Assembly (NCBI GenBank): GCA_021324735.1
Contig: JAJPIO010000009.1
Span: 514,510-578,509 of the forward strand
Direction of reading: 5' to 3'
Origin: Bacteroidota bacterium
Lineage (GTDB): Bacteria > Bacteroidota > Ignavibacteria > Palsa-1295
Length of the DNA stretch: 64,000 nt
Numbering within the stretch: the first letter of the stretch is position 1; every line of letters starts with the position of its first letter. Both the position numbers and the translations under genes were made by a program. Below the pieces are notes generated by a model. The model worked only from the letters and a program-made list of their open reading frames with translations. It did not search any database and was not told the origin of the DNA. Of the stretch, positions 1 to 8,893 are shown in pieces.

Positions 1-498
1 GCGGAATATCTTATAGCATGTTTCCATATCGGTAAGGTTCAGATCCGTGAACATGTTGGAGAGCTGTGTTAAGAACCGATTCCCCACCGAATGCCAATAG
101 TAAAGTACGCGGTGTGGCTCACCGCCCGCAAAGCGAGAACCGAAAACTACATCCGCCTTATCTTCCAATATTGGTCTGATGAGCTTCGAATATTCTTGGG
201 GATCGTACTCCAAATCGGAGTCCTGGACCAAAATAATATCTCCAGTAGCATTTGCGAATCCCGTCCGCAATGCCGCCCCCTTCCCTTGGTTGTGGCTATG
301 AGCAATAACCCGCATACAAGGTATATCGGTGATATGGGCAAGCACTGCTGCAGTGCCATCACTCGAACTATCGTTGACGACAATTATTTCTTTGGTTACT
401 CCAAGAGATTCAATATCGCTTTCCAAAACGGCTCGAAGGACGTTTTCAATATATCTTTCTTCATTATAAACGGGAATAACAATTGAAAGAACCGGCAT
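1..498 (-). CDS. Family 2 glycosyltransferase, DPM1-like (3' end outside window)
   Basis: The reverse strand is open from an ATG at 498 to the window edge (166 codons seen, no stop). The protein begins [20 protein letters not shown], the N-terminal strand of a GT-A fold. It continues with VNDSSSDGT (nucleotide-sugar binding loop), [10 protein letters not shown] and QDSDLEYDP (the DxD-type metal site). This order is that of dolichyl/polyprenyl-phosphate hexose synthases and related GT2 enzymes, which transfer a sugar from UDP- or GDP-sugar to a lipid carrier at the inner membrane. No membrane segment lies in the visible part. Acceptor and sugar cannot be read from sequence. The gene is divergent from the DoxX-like gene at 705. 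The plus-strand open frame over the same bases is a shadow. Confidence 0.9.
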   Translation of the reverse strand, partial: MPVLSIVIPVYNEERYIENVLRAVLESDIESLGVTKEIIVVNDSSSDGTAAVLAHITDIPCMRVIAHSHNQGKGAALRTGFANATGDIILVQDSDLEYDPQEYSKLIRPILEDKADVVFGSRFAGGEPHRVLYYWHSVGNRFLTQLSNMFTDLNLTDMETCYKIFR

Positions 499-704
499 AG
501 TCTACTGGGATATAAGCTTTTTCGAACGTTTTGCCTCAGACAAGAGGTCCAAAACAAACACCTATCAAGGGCTTTCAAACCACTTAACTGCTTTGCAATA
601 TATATTATCTCGTGGGGAATGCAAGACCCCTATTGTCCAGCTTCGTCCTGCGAGGGCACACTGATTGCACTTGTTCACGCTTTAGTCATTCGAAGGAGAA
701 CACT

Positions 705-1130
705 ATGGCTTACACGATTCCCCAAGGCGCTACGACGGTCAAGCGGACCATGGTAGTGCATTCCGGCGCTTCATATGGTGCTTACCAAATTCTGCATGTT
801 GCCTTTACCATTGCGCCGATCATCGCCGGACTGGATAAATTTTTCGATCTTCTCACCAATTGGGATAAGTATCTGTCGCCGGCATATGCGAGCATTTCTC
901 CGTTGGCAATACACCCGACTATGATGGTTGTTGGCGCGATCGAAATTGTTGCAGGGCTCATCGTAGCATTTCGTTCGCGAGTGGGGGCATGGATCGTCGC
1001 GATCTGGCTCGTCGGCATCATCGTTAATCTTCTTTTGCTACAAGGCTATTATGATATAGCCCTCAGAGATCTGGGACTCTGCCTCGGCGCTATCGCGCTC
1101 GGAAGATTAGCCGACGAATACGACCGGTAA
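705..1130 (+). CDS. Small DoxX-like four-helix membrane protein
   Basis: 141 residues from the ATG at 705, chosen over an in-frame ATG at 612 because AAGGAG sits at 693-698 and the extra 31 residues look like untranslated leader. About four hydrophobic segments are seen: residues 20-40, 60-85, 88-110 and 115-135. The motifs GLDKFFDLLTNW and GYYDIALRDLGLCLGAIALG resemble small DoxX-type quinone-associated membrane proteins. The family assignment is by pattern only, and the biochemical role is unknown. It lies upstream of the ATP synthase locus but is separated from it by a repeat-rich gap, so it is probably its own transcription unit. Confidence 0.7.
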   Translation: MAYTIPQGATTVKRTMVVHSGASYGAYQILHVAFTIAPIIAGLDKFFDLLTNWDKYLSPAYASISPLAIHPTMMVVGAIEIVAGLIVAFRSRVGAWIVAIWLVGIIVNLLLLQGYYDIALRDLGLCLGAIALGRLADEYDR

Positions 1131-1134
1131 ACGC

Positions 1135-1362
1135 GAATTAAGAATTACGAATGACGAATTACGAATGGCAAGCCGTTCGCGATTCGTCATTCCCGTCTGC
1201 TTTCTTAGTCCCATCTTCATTTCTTCGCTGCGCCTAAGCTCTTGCTAACGGTTTTGTTATCCTTGCTACGACATCAATTAATACCGCTTACTCGTAATTC
1301 GTCATTTGTAATTCGTCATTCTCTGCTACAATTCGTCATTTGTAATTCGTCATTTGTTATTG
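1135..1362. repeat. AATTACGAAT-type degenerate repeats, two blocks in opposite orientation
   Basis: Block 1 (about 1135-1192) is built from AATTACGAATGACGAATTACG-like words on the plus strand. Block 2 (about 1292-1362) repeats the complementary word, with CGTAATTCGTCATT and ATTCGTCATTTGTA several times. The two could pair into a long imperfect hairpin. The same word family reappears at 14553-14637. The second block ends just before the ATG of the AtpZ-like gene and is read through by a spurious 5' extension of that frame. Confidence 0.75.
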
Positions 1363-1376
1363 TCCTATTTTTGTGC

Positions 1377-1706
1377 ATGGCCGAAGATAAAGACGAGAAT
1401 ATTCCCCGCGATATACGCGAATACGCGCATAAGGCAGCTACACAGTCGGTACTATCGACGCAGGCTTCTCAGCAGGCACAGGAACAGGCGAAGATCATGC
1501 GCGAGGCTGGTCCGTATCTCACGCTTGGCATTCAGATGATCCTAACGATCGGCATTTTCTTCGGGATCGGCTATTGGCTGGACCATCACTTCAACACTAC
1601 CCCTCTCTGGATCGCGATCTTCACGGCATTCGGCTCCGTTGCCAGTTTAGTCTATTTCATCGTGACCGTGATCCAGCTCGGGAAGAAAAGCGAAGGAAAG
1701 AAGTAA
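1377..1706 (+). CDS. AtpZ/AtpI-family protein of the ATP synthase locus
   Basis: 109 residues from the ATG at 1377. An in-frame ATG at 1242 would only translate the upstream repeat block, so it was rejected. The N-terminus is charged (MAEDKDENIPRD), followed by a short helix rich in Ala/Gln and two membrane helices at about 50-72 and 78-98. The GYWLDHHFNTTPLW turn between them is characteristic of AtpZ/AtpI proteins. Members of this family sit at the head of F-type ATP synthase operons and are implicated in c-ring assembly or Mg2+/Ca2+ movement. It is the first gene of the locus that runs to atpG. I see no convincing Shine-Dalgarno sequence. Confidence 0.85.
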   Translation: MAEDKDENIPRDIREYAHKAATQSVLSTQASQQAQEQAKIMREAGPYLTLGIQMILTIGIFFGIGYWLDHHFNTTPLWIAIFTAFGSVASLVYFIVTVIQLGKKSEGKK

Positions 1707-1710
1707 AGAA

Positions 1711-1734
1711 CCCCGTCCTTTTCAAAGGGGGAAG
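1711..1734. repeat. C/G-rich imperfect palindrome
   Basis: Just after the AtpZ-like stop codon, CCCC..TCCTTTT meets CAAAGGGGGA. It looks like a decayed copy of the sharper CCCCTCCTT/AAGGAGGGG palindrome found inside the large secreted protein gene at 54460-54480. It could also act as a weak hairpin between the first two genes of the ATP synthase locus. Confidence 0.5.
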
Positions 1735-1897
1735 CAACGGATAGCAGGTCTAATTTGGCTTAAAATGGCAGGAAGAAAGCGATTTGCAAAAGCCGCGCCG
1801 CAAGAGTAAAAAATCTGAAACGAAAGCCAAATAAAAAGCATTTGGTGCGCGCCACCGGGATGGTTTAGGCCTTCCGGAGGTGAAAGAAAAGTAACAT

Positions 1898-2458
1898 GTG
1901 GCTGATTTTTCCGTATTCAGCGGAAAGATCCCAGCCCTCAGAATGATACCACCAAAAGCACCGAGGCGAAAGGTACACGATTTGACGTTTAATAGCGACG
2001 CCCCTCAGCAACCTCTAAGCTCCGTGGCAGCCGTTCCGGCATCCCAAAATGTTGCCGATTTTCTATTAAGCCAGGATGCCAGCCGTTTCTTCATCCGCCG
2101 GTATTTTCTTTTGACCGGCGCTCTCATTGCAATTTCCTCCGTTTCGCTCTTTCTCTTGGCGAGCCCGGAATTTCGGACTGCGTGCTTCTTCGGAATGGCG
2201 TTCCCGATCATCACCAGCTTCGTTAGCTTCCTCGTGACCGAATGGGCCTTCGAACAGCCGAATATGATCTTTATGACCGTTGCGGTCATGAGCCTCATGC
2301 TTCGGATGTTCAATCTGCTTATCGCATTTTGTGTCGGATACCTCATTCTCAAGCTTAATCCGGCCGGCGTTATTATCGGCTTGCTTGGGACCTACTTCTC
2401 CTACCTCGTGATCGAGATCTCTTACGTACATAATAAAGGTAAATTGCTGGGACAATAA
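1898..2458 (+). CDS. AtpI-like four-helix membrane protein upstream of atpB
   Basis: 186 residues from a GTG at 1898. The ATG two bases earlier is in a frame that soon stops, and a purine-rich CCGGAGGTGAAAG stretch lies 5' of the GTG. The first ~65 residues are soluble and rich in Pro, Ser and Ala. Four membrane helices then follow at about 70-88, 93-112, 123-145 and 150-175. Size, topology and position directly before atpB match the second accessory gene (AtpI-like) of many ATP synthase operons, but I see no diagnostic motif. Its stop codon overlaps the atpB ATG by one base (TAATG), so the two are translationally coupled. Confidence 0.65.
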   Translation: MADFSVFSGKIPALRMIPPKAPRRKVHDLTFNSDAPQQPLSSVAAVPASQNVADFLLSQDASRFFIRRYFLLTGALIAISSVSLFLLASPEFRTACFFGMAFPIITSFVSFLVTEWAFEQPNMIFMTVAVMSLMLRMFNLLIAFCVGYLILKLNPAGVIIGLLGTYFSYLVIEISYVHNKGKLLGQ

Positions 2459-3585
2459 TGGAAGGACAGGATACCAACGTCTCAGTAACGACCGCTCAAG
2501 CGCAGACCGCTGTAGATACAGCGCATACTACTGCTGCTGGTGCCGAAGCGGCCAAGCCGAACGTCTTTAGCCAAATGTTCGGATTTCTCGGCAATCACCA
2601 CTCGATCGATGTGATGCCATTCGGCAAGATCCAATTGCCGTATATGTTCTGGGATCAAGGTAGCTTCCACGTTTATGGTACTCCGGAAGCGGTAAAGGAG
2701 AGCGGTGTCTATACCGTTATAGAAGACGAAAAGACGGAGTCCTCGCCGTTGGCGGAAAAAGGCGCCGTCACGCGCGTTGATCACAAGCCGATCGGCCTCG
2801 ATCTTTCGATCACAAGTAATCTGTGCTTTTTTGCGGTGGCCGCCGTTATTCTTACACTGATCCTTCAGCGCGCGGCATCGGCTGCAAAGAAATCCCTTAT
2901 TCCAAAGGGTATTCGTAATCTGGTAGAAGTACTCGTCGTGTTCATACGCGACGACGTGGTCGTACCGAACGTCGCCGAGCCGTATGGCTCGAGCCTGATG
3001 CCGTACTTTCTAACGGTATTCCTCTTTATTATGCTGGTGAACCTGTTCGGCCTGGTGCCGTGGGGTCACACGGCAACGAGTTCGCTCGAGATCACAGCGG
3101 GCCTTGCGATCGTCACCTTTATTATTACGCAGTACGTCGGTATCAAGTCGCAGGGGCTGAAAGCGTTTTTGCTTCACCTGACGGGTGGTTTGCACGAGAT
3201 GGAGCTATCGATCTTTATGAAGATCTTCCTGCTCATCATCATGGTGCCGATCGAGATCATGGGTCTGTTCACGAAGCCGTTCGCATTGGCGATTCGTCTC
3301 TTCGCGAATATGACGGCGGGACACATCGTTATTTTCTCGCTTATTGGCCTCGTATTCCTGTTTCACTCGATCGTCGTTGGAGCGTTTGTGACGGTGCCGT
3401 TTTCGGTATTCGTCTATTTACTGGAGATTTTCGTAGCCGTATTGCAGGCGTACATCTTTACGGCACTTTCAGCGGTATTTATTGGTATGATGGCGCACAG
3501 TGAACACGAGGCACATGTCCATGATAAGGACCTTCCCCATGCGGCGGATGGAGATCACCTCGTAGCAAGTTCGCATGCCGTCTAA
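2458..3585 (+). CDS. atpB: F-type ATP synthase subunit a
   Basis: 375 residues, longer than the ~270 typical of proteobacteria because of a ~110-residue N-terminal extension. That extension is Ala/Thr-rich at first and then carries NHHSIDVMPFGKIQLPYMFW, which is usual in the FCB group. The membrane core begins at about residue 120. The essential stator arginine is R280 in KPFALAIRLFANMTAGH, which faces the c-ring carboxylate during proton transfer in Fo. The C-terminus is a His-rich tail (MMAHSEHEAHVHDKDLPHAADGD cut short here). It overlaps the preceding gene by one base and is followed by atpE. Confidence 0.97.
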   Translation: MEGQDTNVSVTTAQAQTAVDTAHTTAAGAEAAKPNVFSQMFGFLGNHHSIDVMPFGKIQLPYMFWDQGSFHVYGTPEAVKESGVYTVIEDEKTESSPLAEKGAVTRVDHKPIGLDLSITSNLCFFAVAAVILTLILQRAASAAKKSLIPKGIRNLVEVLVVFIRDDVVVPNVAEPYGSSLMPYFLTVFLFIMLVNLFGLVPWGHTATSSLEITAGLAIVTFIITQYVGIKSQGLKAFLLHLTGGLHEMELSIFMKIFLLIIMVPIEIMGLFTKPFALAIRLFANMTAGHIVIFSLIGLVFLFHSIVVGAFVTVPFSVFVYLLEIFVAVLQAYIFTALSAVFIGMMAHSEHEAHVHDKDLPHAADGDHLVASSHAV

Positions 3586-3651
3586 TCGATAAGCGAAATA
3601 AAGTTTTAGTTCGTAGTAACCACAACGTAAAATAAGAGGAAAAGCGTAGTT

Positions 3652-3879
3652 ATGAATCCAGCAGGATTTGCATTCTTAGGAGCAGGTATCGGTGCAGGCG
3701 TCGCAGTGCTTGGCGCAGGACAGGGTATTGGTAAGCTCGTAGCATCCGCGATCGAGTCGGTTGCTCGTCAGCCAGAGATGGCTGGTGGCCTCCGTACGAC
3801 GATGATCATCGGCGCCGCGCTTATCGAAGGTATCGCGCTCTTCGCGCTCGTTATCTGCATCATTCTCGCAACCAAGTAA
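3652..3879 (+). CDS. atpE: F-type ATP synthase subunit c
   Basis: 75 residues forming a helical hairpin. Helix 1 carries the glycine-rich packing motif GAGIGAGVAVLGAGQGIGKL. The polar loop is ARQPEM, and helix 2 carries the ion-binding carboxylate E59 in AALIEGIALF. The residue after the glutamate is Gly, not the Ser/Thr of Na+-type rotors, so a proton-driven ring is predicted. AGAGGA lies at 3635-3640 as a ribosome binding site. Downstream is a 119-base palindromic element before atpF that could adjust the expression ratio of c to the later subunits. Confidence 0.97.
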   Translation: MNPAGFAFLGAGIGAGVAVLGAGQGIGKLVASAIESVARQPEMAGGLRTTMIIGAALIEGIALFALVICIILATK

Positions 3880-3880
3880 A

Positions 3881-3999
3881 AACCAGGATTCGCAAGATTC
3901 AAAGGATTTTGCGAGATTGATTTTGAAAGATTCAGGGGATTACGTTCGTAATCATGCCGATCAATCCTATCAATCTTTATAATCCAGAAAATCCTGGTT
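3881..3999. repeat. 119-base imperfect palindrome between atpE and atpF
   Basis: The outer arms AACCAGGATT (3881-3890) and AATCCTGGTT (3990-3999) are perfectly complementary. The centre has a second perfect inverted repeat, GATTACG (3938-3944), TT, CGTAATC (3947-3953). The bases between are partly complementary GATT/AATC-rich words. Inside an operon, such a structure can act as an mRNA stabiliser or partial terminator. It also looks like a dispersed intergenic palindrome. Confidence 0.7.
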
Positions 4000-4009
4000 C
4001 AGGTACGTT

Positions 4010-4513
4010 ATGCTTGAGATCAATCCCGGTCTGGTCATCTGGACCTTTATTATTTTCCTGGTACTGTTATTCGTACTCGGGAAGACGGCATGGAAGCCGC
4101 TGCTGGCGTCGCTAAAGACGCGTGAGCAGGCGATCGCTGATTCGCTTGCACGGGCCGAGCAGGCCCGTGCCGATGCCGAACGGCTCATCGCTGAAAATAA
4201 GCAAGAGCGCGCTCGGGCCGAAGAGGAGGTCCAGAAGGCGCTTCGCGAAGGCCGGGCGTATGCCGAGCAAATGCGTCGCGACCTCGTCGAAAAGGCGAAA
4301 GGCGAAGCGGACCGTATGCTCGCTCAGGCTCGTCAGGAGATCGAGCGCGACACACAAAACGCGCTTCGACAGCTTCGCAGCGAAGCTGCCGATCTTGCGA
4401 TCATGGCTACGTCGAAATTACTCGACGAGAACATGAATGAAGAACGGCATCGTCGTGTGATCCACAAAATGATCGAAGAGCTATCTCCGATCGCTCCGCA
4501 GACCACCGTATGA
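4010..4513 (+). CDS. atpF: F-type ATP synthase subunit b
   Basis: 167 residues. One N-terminal membrane helix (MLEINPGLVIWTFIIFLVLLF cut short here) is followed by a long charged coiled coil rich in Ala, Arg and Glu. This is the peripheral stalk that ties Fo to the alpha3beta3 head. The LEINPGLVIWT entry and the KTAWKPLL turn after the helix are standard for the family. It overlaps atpH by four bases (ATGA), so the two stalk subunits are translationally coupled. Only one b-type gene is present, so a homodimer is expected. Confidence 0.95.
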   Translation: MLEINPGLVIWTFIIFLVLLFVLGKTAWKPLLASLKTREQAIADSLARAEQARADAERLIAENKQERARAEEEVQKALREGRAYAEQMRRDLVEKAKGEADRMLAQARQEIERDTQNALRQLRSEAADLAIMATSKLLDENMNEERHRRVIHKMIEELSPIAPQTTV

Positions 4514-5064
4514 ACCGCAGAGTCGCCGCGCGTTATGCGCTTGCCTTAATGGACCTGGGCGAGGAGATGAAACTCCTCGAAAAGATCGCGGAAGACCTTC
4601 GTGATATCGAAACCACCGCTCGTGCTTCGCGTGAGTTGCGGATGGTGCTTATGAGTCCGATCATTACGCCGGATAAGAAGATCGCGGTACTAACGGAGAT
4701 CTTTGGTAAGCGGATGAGCGATCTTACGATGAAATTCATCGGCTTGCTCGTACGCAAAGGGCGTTCGGAATACCTCATCGCAACGGCGGAGGAATTCCTG
4801 TATATGCTCGACCAAAAGCGTAATATCATACACGCACGCATTTCCAGTGCGACACCACTTACGGAGGAAGAGCAGATGCAATTGCAGGCAAAGCTCGAGC
4901 GGCTTACCAGCAAGCGTATTCGGCCCGACTTCTCGATCGATCCAACGCTCCGAGGCGGATTCCTTGCGAGAATTGGTGATAGTTTGGTCGATGCCAGCCT
5001 TCGTCATCAACTCGAAGTATTACGCGAGCAATTCGAGCGTGGCGGTGCACCGGTCTTGAATTAA
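4510..5064 (+). CDS. atpH: F-type ATP synthase subunit delta
   Basis: 184 residues, the usual length. The N-terminus NRRVAARYALALMDLGEE matches the conserved start of delta/OSCP. The C-terminal domain contains the RIGDSLVDASLRHQLEVLREQF helix, equivalent to the conserved G-x-x-x-D-S/G-S signature. It joins the b stalk to the top of F1. It overlaps atpF by four bases. In a canonical operon atpA would follow at once, but here a secreted-protein gene lies between. Confidence 0.95.
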   Translation: MNRRVAARYALALMDLGEEMKLLEKIAEDLRDIETTARASRELRMVLMSPIITPDKKIAVLTEIFGKRMSDLTMKFIGLLVRKGRSEYLIATAEEFLYMLDQKRNIIHARISSATPLTEEEQMQLQAKLERLTSKRIRPDFSIDPTLRGGFLARIGDSLVDASLRHQLEVLREQFERGGAPVLN

Positions 5065-5076
5065 GGCCGCTCTTCG

Positions 5077-5973
5077 ATGAGGCCCGGAATGCTTTCGAAC
5101 AAAAGTGTAAAAAGGTTTTCGTTCTTTGGAAGTTGGAGTGGAAGGGCCGCATATATGGTTGCGGCATTTTTTGTGTTAGTGGGTTTTGTCGGGAATGTCG
5201 AAGCCCAAGAACCGCACGTGAAGACGGGGCCGCTTCCCTTGGCTTGGAAACAGATGCCAAAGAAGCCGAAGCCGCAATTCCATCCTACCTGTAACCTCGA
5301 TTCTGGTTCGGTGGGATTTTACTTTTTTCCGCCAAATCTTGGCGCCAAATGGACGTTCCGGACCGTCTCGCAAATAATGGACGCAACCAACAAGGTCTTG
5401 AAGAGCGATACGACCTATAGCTTCGAGCGTGTGATCTCCGATTCAAATCGGACACTGCAGGGGGCGCCGGTATTGCGGTGCGAATCAACGATGCCGTACC
5501 ATGCTGGCCAGGAAGCGGCCGCGAAACTGTCGGAGACAGAGTACTATCTTGACGACTCCGTCGTGATGACGGTATTCAATCATTCGCTAACGAGCGAACT
5601 CGATCATTTTCTGCTCGTGAATCCACTAAAGCTCGGAGCGTCGTGGAAAGACTTGCGGGATGATACGACGAAAACAACGGTGATCGCAATGGCCGAGCCG
5701 GTTACGGTACCGTATGGAAGTTTTGAAAGATCGCTGGTCGTTCTAACACCGGCGGGCTTCGGCGAAATGTCGAAGTATTTCGTTAAGGGCGTGGGTATTG
5801 TAAAGATGGTTTTTCGAGGCATTCCGCCCCAAGAGAATGGGACGTTCGTGGTTACGACCGAACTCATGGCACTCGATAAAGGCGATCCGAAGCGGAGTAT
5901 AAAATATCGATTTGCCGAGCCGCTCGCTCCAGTAAAAAAGCCGGCAAGATCGAAAAAGGGCAGAGCCCACTAA
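5077..5973 (+). CDS. Secreted protein of unknown function inserted between atpH and atpA
   Basis: 298 residues with a signal peptide. A basic N-terminus and a hydrophobic stretch ([18 protein letters not shown]) end in a VEA-Q cleavage site near residue 44. The start could also be the ATG at 5089. The mature part has the pattern [13 protein letters not shown], then VPYGSFE, then [11 protein letters not shown]. This resembles the all-beta secreted TapB/DUF3108-like proteins, but the match is loose and I do not assign a function. The C-terminal ~20 residues are Lys/Arg/Pro-rich. It lies 12 bases after atpH and 38 before atpA in the same direction, so it is presumably co-transcribed with an operon whose other products are cytoplasmic or in the inner membrane. 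Confidence 0.8.
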   Translation: MRPGMLSNKSVKRFSFFGSWSGRAAYMVAAFFVLVGFVGNVEAQEPHVKTGPLPLAWKQMPKKPKPQFHPTCNLDSGSVGFYFFPPNLGAKWTFRTVSQIMDATNKVLKSDTTYSFERVISDSNRTLQGAPVLRCESTMPYHAGQEAAAKLSETEYYLDDSVVMTVFNHSLTSELDHFLLVNPLKLGASWKDLRDDTTKTTVIAMAEPVTVPYGSFERSLVVLTPAGFGEMSKYFVKGVGIVKMVFRGIPPQENGTFVVTTELMALDKGDPKRSIKYRFAEPLAPVKKPARSKKGRAH

Positions 5974-6011
5974 CGAAGCAAAAGTTTAAGATAGGATCAA
6001 AAGGAGATACA

Positions 6012-7553
6012 ATGTCAGCAGTACGTCCGGATGAAGTAAGTGCGATTCTTCGCCAACAACTCTCAGGATTCGAGAAAGAAGTCGACATCTACGAGGTCGG
6101 CACCGTGCTCATGGTGGGTGACGGCGTTGCACGCGTGTATGGCCTCGAGAAGGTCATGGCGAGCGAGCTTCTCGAATTCCCGAATGGCGTCTATGGTATG
6201 GCGCTTAACCTCGAAGAAGATAATGTCGGCGCCGTTCTGTTCGGTGATGAGACCCTGGTAAAAGAAGGGGACACCGTTCGTCGCACGGGCCGAATCGCTT
6301 CCATGCCGGTATCGGACGAAATGCTGGGCCGCGTTATCAATCCGCTCGGTCTTCCGATCGATGGCGGCGCGGAGATCAAGACGGACAAATTCCTTCCGAT
6401 CGAGCGCAAGGCGCTTGGTGTAATGCAGCGCCAGCCGGTTAAGGAGCCCCTTCAGACTGGTATCAAGGCTATCGACGCCATGATCCCGATCGGTCGAGGC
6501 CAGCGCGAATTGATCATCGGCGATCGCCAGACGGGTAAGACGGCTGTTGCCATTGACACGATCATCAATCAAAAGTATACGCACACCAAAGAAGCTGCGG
6601 CTCGTGGTGTGCAGCCAGTGTATTGTATTTATGTCGCTATCGGTCAAAAAGCTTCGACCGTAGCGAACGTACGCACAAAGCTCGAAGAGAATGGTGCGGC
6701 AGAGTACACGACGATCATCGCCGCTACCGCTTCCGATCCAGCACCGCTTCAGTTTATCGCACCGTATTCGGGTGCTACGCTTGGCGAGCACTTCCGTGAT
6801 ACAGGTCGCCATGCGCTTGTCATTTATGACGATCTTTCGAAGCAGGCGGCGGCTTACCGCGAGGTCTCGCTTCTGCTTCGCCGCCCACCGGGACGTGAAG
6901 CATATCCGGGAGACGTATTCTATCTTCACTCACGTCTTCTCGAACGCGCATCGAAGCTTTCAAAAGAATTAGGCGGTGGTTCGCTCACTGCTCTTCCGGT
7001 TATTGAGACGCAAGCGGGTGACGTGTCGGCCTACATCCCGACGAACGTTATCTCGATCACTGACGGTCAGATCTACCTCGAGCCGAACCTCTTCAATGCA
7101 GGTATTCGTCCGGCTATTAACGTTGGTATTTCGGTATCGCGTGTAGGTGGTAACGCTCAGATCAAGGCAATGAAGAAAATTTCCGGTACACTGAGACTCG
7201 ATCTTGCCCAATACCGCGAACTCGAAGCATTTGCAAAGTTCGGCTCTGACCTGGATAAGGCGACGCAGCAGTTTTTGCATCGCGGCCAGCGACTCGTCGA
7301 ACTTCTGAAGCAGGGTCAGTATCAGCCAATGCCGGTCGAAGAACAGGTCGTTTCGATCTTTGCAGGTACGAACGGCTATCTGGACCAGATCCCGGTTCAT
7401 CAGGTCTCGCGTTTTGAGAGCGGGCTGCTTGAGAACATGCGGCTACGCCATGCGGACCTGCTTGCTTCCATCGCCGACCGCAAAGAGCTTAGTGATGATA
7501 TCGTCGCTAGTCTTAAAAAGGTCATTGGCGAGTACGCGCAGACCTTCAAATGA
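6012..7553 (+). CDS. atpA: F-type ATP synthase subunit alpha
   Basis: 513 residues. It has an N-terminal beta barrel, a P-loop GDRQTGKT at 170-177, [31 protein letters not shown]-type core motifs and the alpha signature [14 protein letters not shown]. It forms the non-catalytic nucleotide sites of F1. AAGGAG at 6001-6006 is the clearest Shine-Dalgarno of the locus. It is followed by a hairpin and the GWxTD-like gene before atpG. The beta subunit gene (atpD) and epsilon (atpC) are not in this window. Confidence 0.98.
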   Translation: MSAVRPDEVSAILRQQLSGFEKEVDIYEVGTVLMVGDGVARVYGLEKVMASELLEFPNGVYGMALNLEEDNVGAVLFGDETLVKEGDTVRRTGRIASMPVSDEMLGRVINPLGLPIDGGAEIKTDKFLPIERKALGVMQRQPVKEPLQTGIKAIDAMIPIGRGQRELIIGDRQTGKTAVAIDTIINQKYTHTKEAAARGVQPVYCIYVAIGQKASTVANVRTKLEENGAAEYTTIIAATASDPAPLQFIAPYSGATLGEHFRDTGRHALVIYDDLSKQAAAYREVSLLLRRPPGREAYPGDVFYLHSRLLERASKLSKELGGGSLTALPVIETQAGDVSAYIPTNVISITDGQIYLEPNLFNAGIRPAINVGISVSRVGGNAQIKAMKKISGTLRLDLAQYRELEAFAKFGSDLDKATQQFLHRGQRLVELLKQGQYQPMPVEEQVVSIFAGTNGYLDQIPVHQVSRFESGLLENMRLRHADLLASIADRKELSDDIVASLKKVIGEYAQTFK

Positions 7554-7559
7554 GTTTGA

Positions 7560-7580
7560 TGCCACCCTGCAGTGGTGGCA
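7560..7580 (+). terminator. Hairpin just after atpA
   Basis: TGCCACC (7560-7566) and GGTGGCA (7574-7580) pair perfectly around a seven-base loop, six bases after the atpA stop codon. There is no T-run, so full intrinsic termination is unlikely. Attenuation, or protection of the alpha message 3' end, is possible. Confidence 0.45.
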
Positions 7581-7637
7581 GCTACGTTTCGCCTGCTCAA
7601 GTGTTCTGGTTAGGAAATTGCACTTTCACCTAACCGC

Positions 7638-8810
7638 ATGACGTATACTCGAGCACGAACGGTAGCAATAGTTCTTTGGCAAATTATTCTTCTCGTTGCC
7701 GTTCTGGCAGTGGGTTCGCTTCGTGCACAGCAGCCGGATACAATGAAACCGGATTCCTTGCACCGAGTGGCATTCACTCCAGTGACTGAGACCCCGGAAA
7801 TTCCAATGCCAGGTCGGACGATCGATCTGGCGCTTACTGGTGGCGCGGGGTATAACCAAGTCGGCTTATCGACCCCATTTCAAGCAACGGCGAACGCTGA
7901 CTTCTTTGCGCGAACCCAATCGCTCGATTTTACGGCGGGATTCCATTGGGGATTTTCAAACCCTGCTACTCAGGCGCTATCGCTTGGGCTTCGATTCCCG
8001 ATCGCAGAGAAGCCGGATTATTCCGGTGGTATCTACGGCGATGCCGGCATACTGTTCTTCGATAATGGCGGTGATATCGATTCGATATGGCCGGGATTGC
8101 GCGGAGCGATCGCCTGGCGAAGTTTACCGATCGAAGCGCGGGCTGCGGTCGAGTTTCGCCGCTTTCCATTCGAGGGCACGCAGTTCAATTTTTGGGGCGG
8201 CATTGAACTCGGTTTCGTGATCAACCTGATACGCGAAGGCACGAGTGAACTGACGCTCAAGGATACACTTCGAGCGGAGTTGAAGTACATTGCGACGACG
8301 GCCGAATTGGAAGAACTGGATCGCCTTCAATCCAATGCGGAGATCGGTGCATGGCTCGACCGTTTTTGGAGAGCTCGAAATGTTACGGGGAATACACCGA
8401 ACGAGGCACGGGAAGAATATGAACGACGCATTCGAATTGCGAACGAGAAATATGGTTCGCCACGAACGCTGGGAGTGACGACGGATATGGGGCGCGTGCT
8501 CCTGATCTATGGAGAGCCCGATCGCGTTGAATCGGCCTACGCGGTGCGCTATGTTAATCATGGTGGCTCGGCGTTTCCGGAGTCCGATCCGGATGTCAGT
8601 TATGTGCTTTGGATCGATGAGAACCGAATACGCGGGCATCGAACGGCATTTTTCCTGTTCGTGAGAGATGTTGGTACGAGCGCTCGAGGAGAATACAACA
8701 CTCATGGTGAATACCGTGAGGTTTATTCGAATATTGCGGGCGAACCATCCGATGGTTTACCGACCGATCTTCCATCCTCGATGAAAAGTTATATCGAAGG
8801 CTTTCGGTAA
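7638..8810 (+). CDS. Secreted GWxTD-domain-like protein between atpA and atpG
   Basis: 390 residues with a signal peptide (VLWQIILLVAVLAVGSLRAQ). The middle is predicted beta-rich. From about residue 210 the GWxTD-domain pattern is visible: KYIATTAELEELDRL, FWRARNVTGNTPNEAREEYERRI, then GVTTDMGRVLLIYGEPDRVES near 278-300. The defining Trp of GWxTD is Val here. GWxTD proteins are common in FCB bacteria and their function is not established. It sits 84 bases after atpA and 83 before atpG in the same direction, a second secreted product inside the ATP synthase locus. Confidence 0.8.
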   Translation: MTYTRARTVAIVLWQIILLVAVLAVGSLRAQQPDTMKPDSLHRVAFTPVTETPEIPMPGRTIDLALTGGAGYNQVGLSTPFQATANADFFARTQSLDFTAGFHWGFSNPATQALSLGLRFPIAEKPDYSGGIYGDAGILFFDNGGDIDSIWPGLRGAIAWRSLPIEARAAVEFRRFPFEGTQFNFWGGIELGFVINLIREGTSELTLKDTLRAELKYIATTAELEELDRLQSNAEIGAWLDRFWRARNVTGNTPNEAREEYERRIRIANEKYGSPRTLGVTTDMGRVLLIYGEPDRVESAYAVRYVNHGGSAFPESDPDVSYVLWIDENRIRGHRTAFFLFVRDVGTSARGEYNTHGEYREVYSNIAGEPSDGLPTDLPSSMKSYIEGFR

Positions 8811-8893
8811 CCAAGTGAAAGCTGATATAGAATTCCGAAGATCATTTTGAAAACGTAGCACTGAGCATTTTTAAGACTCAGTACCTATAAGAG

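Noticed and set aside
612-704. Longer start for the DoxX-like protein
   Set aside because: The extra 31 residues are not membrane-like and the AAGGAG at 693-698 serves the ATG at 705.
1242-1376. N-terminal extension of the AtpZ-like protein
   Set aside because: It translates the AATTCGTCATT repeat block; family proteins begin with the charged MAEDKD-type segment.
6063-6929. Long antisense open frame opposite atpA
   Set aside because: Arg/Leu/Ser-rich shadow of a highly conserved gene; no motif or start context.
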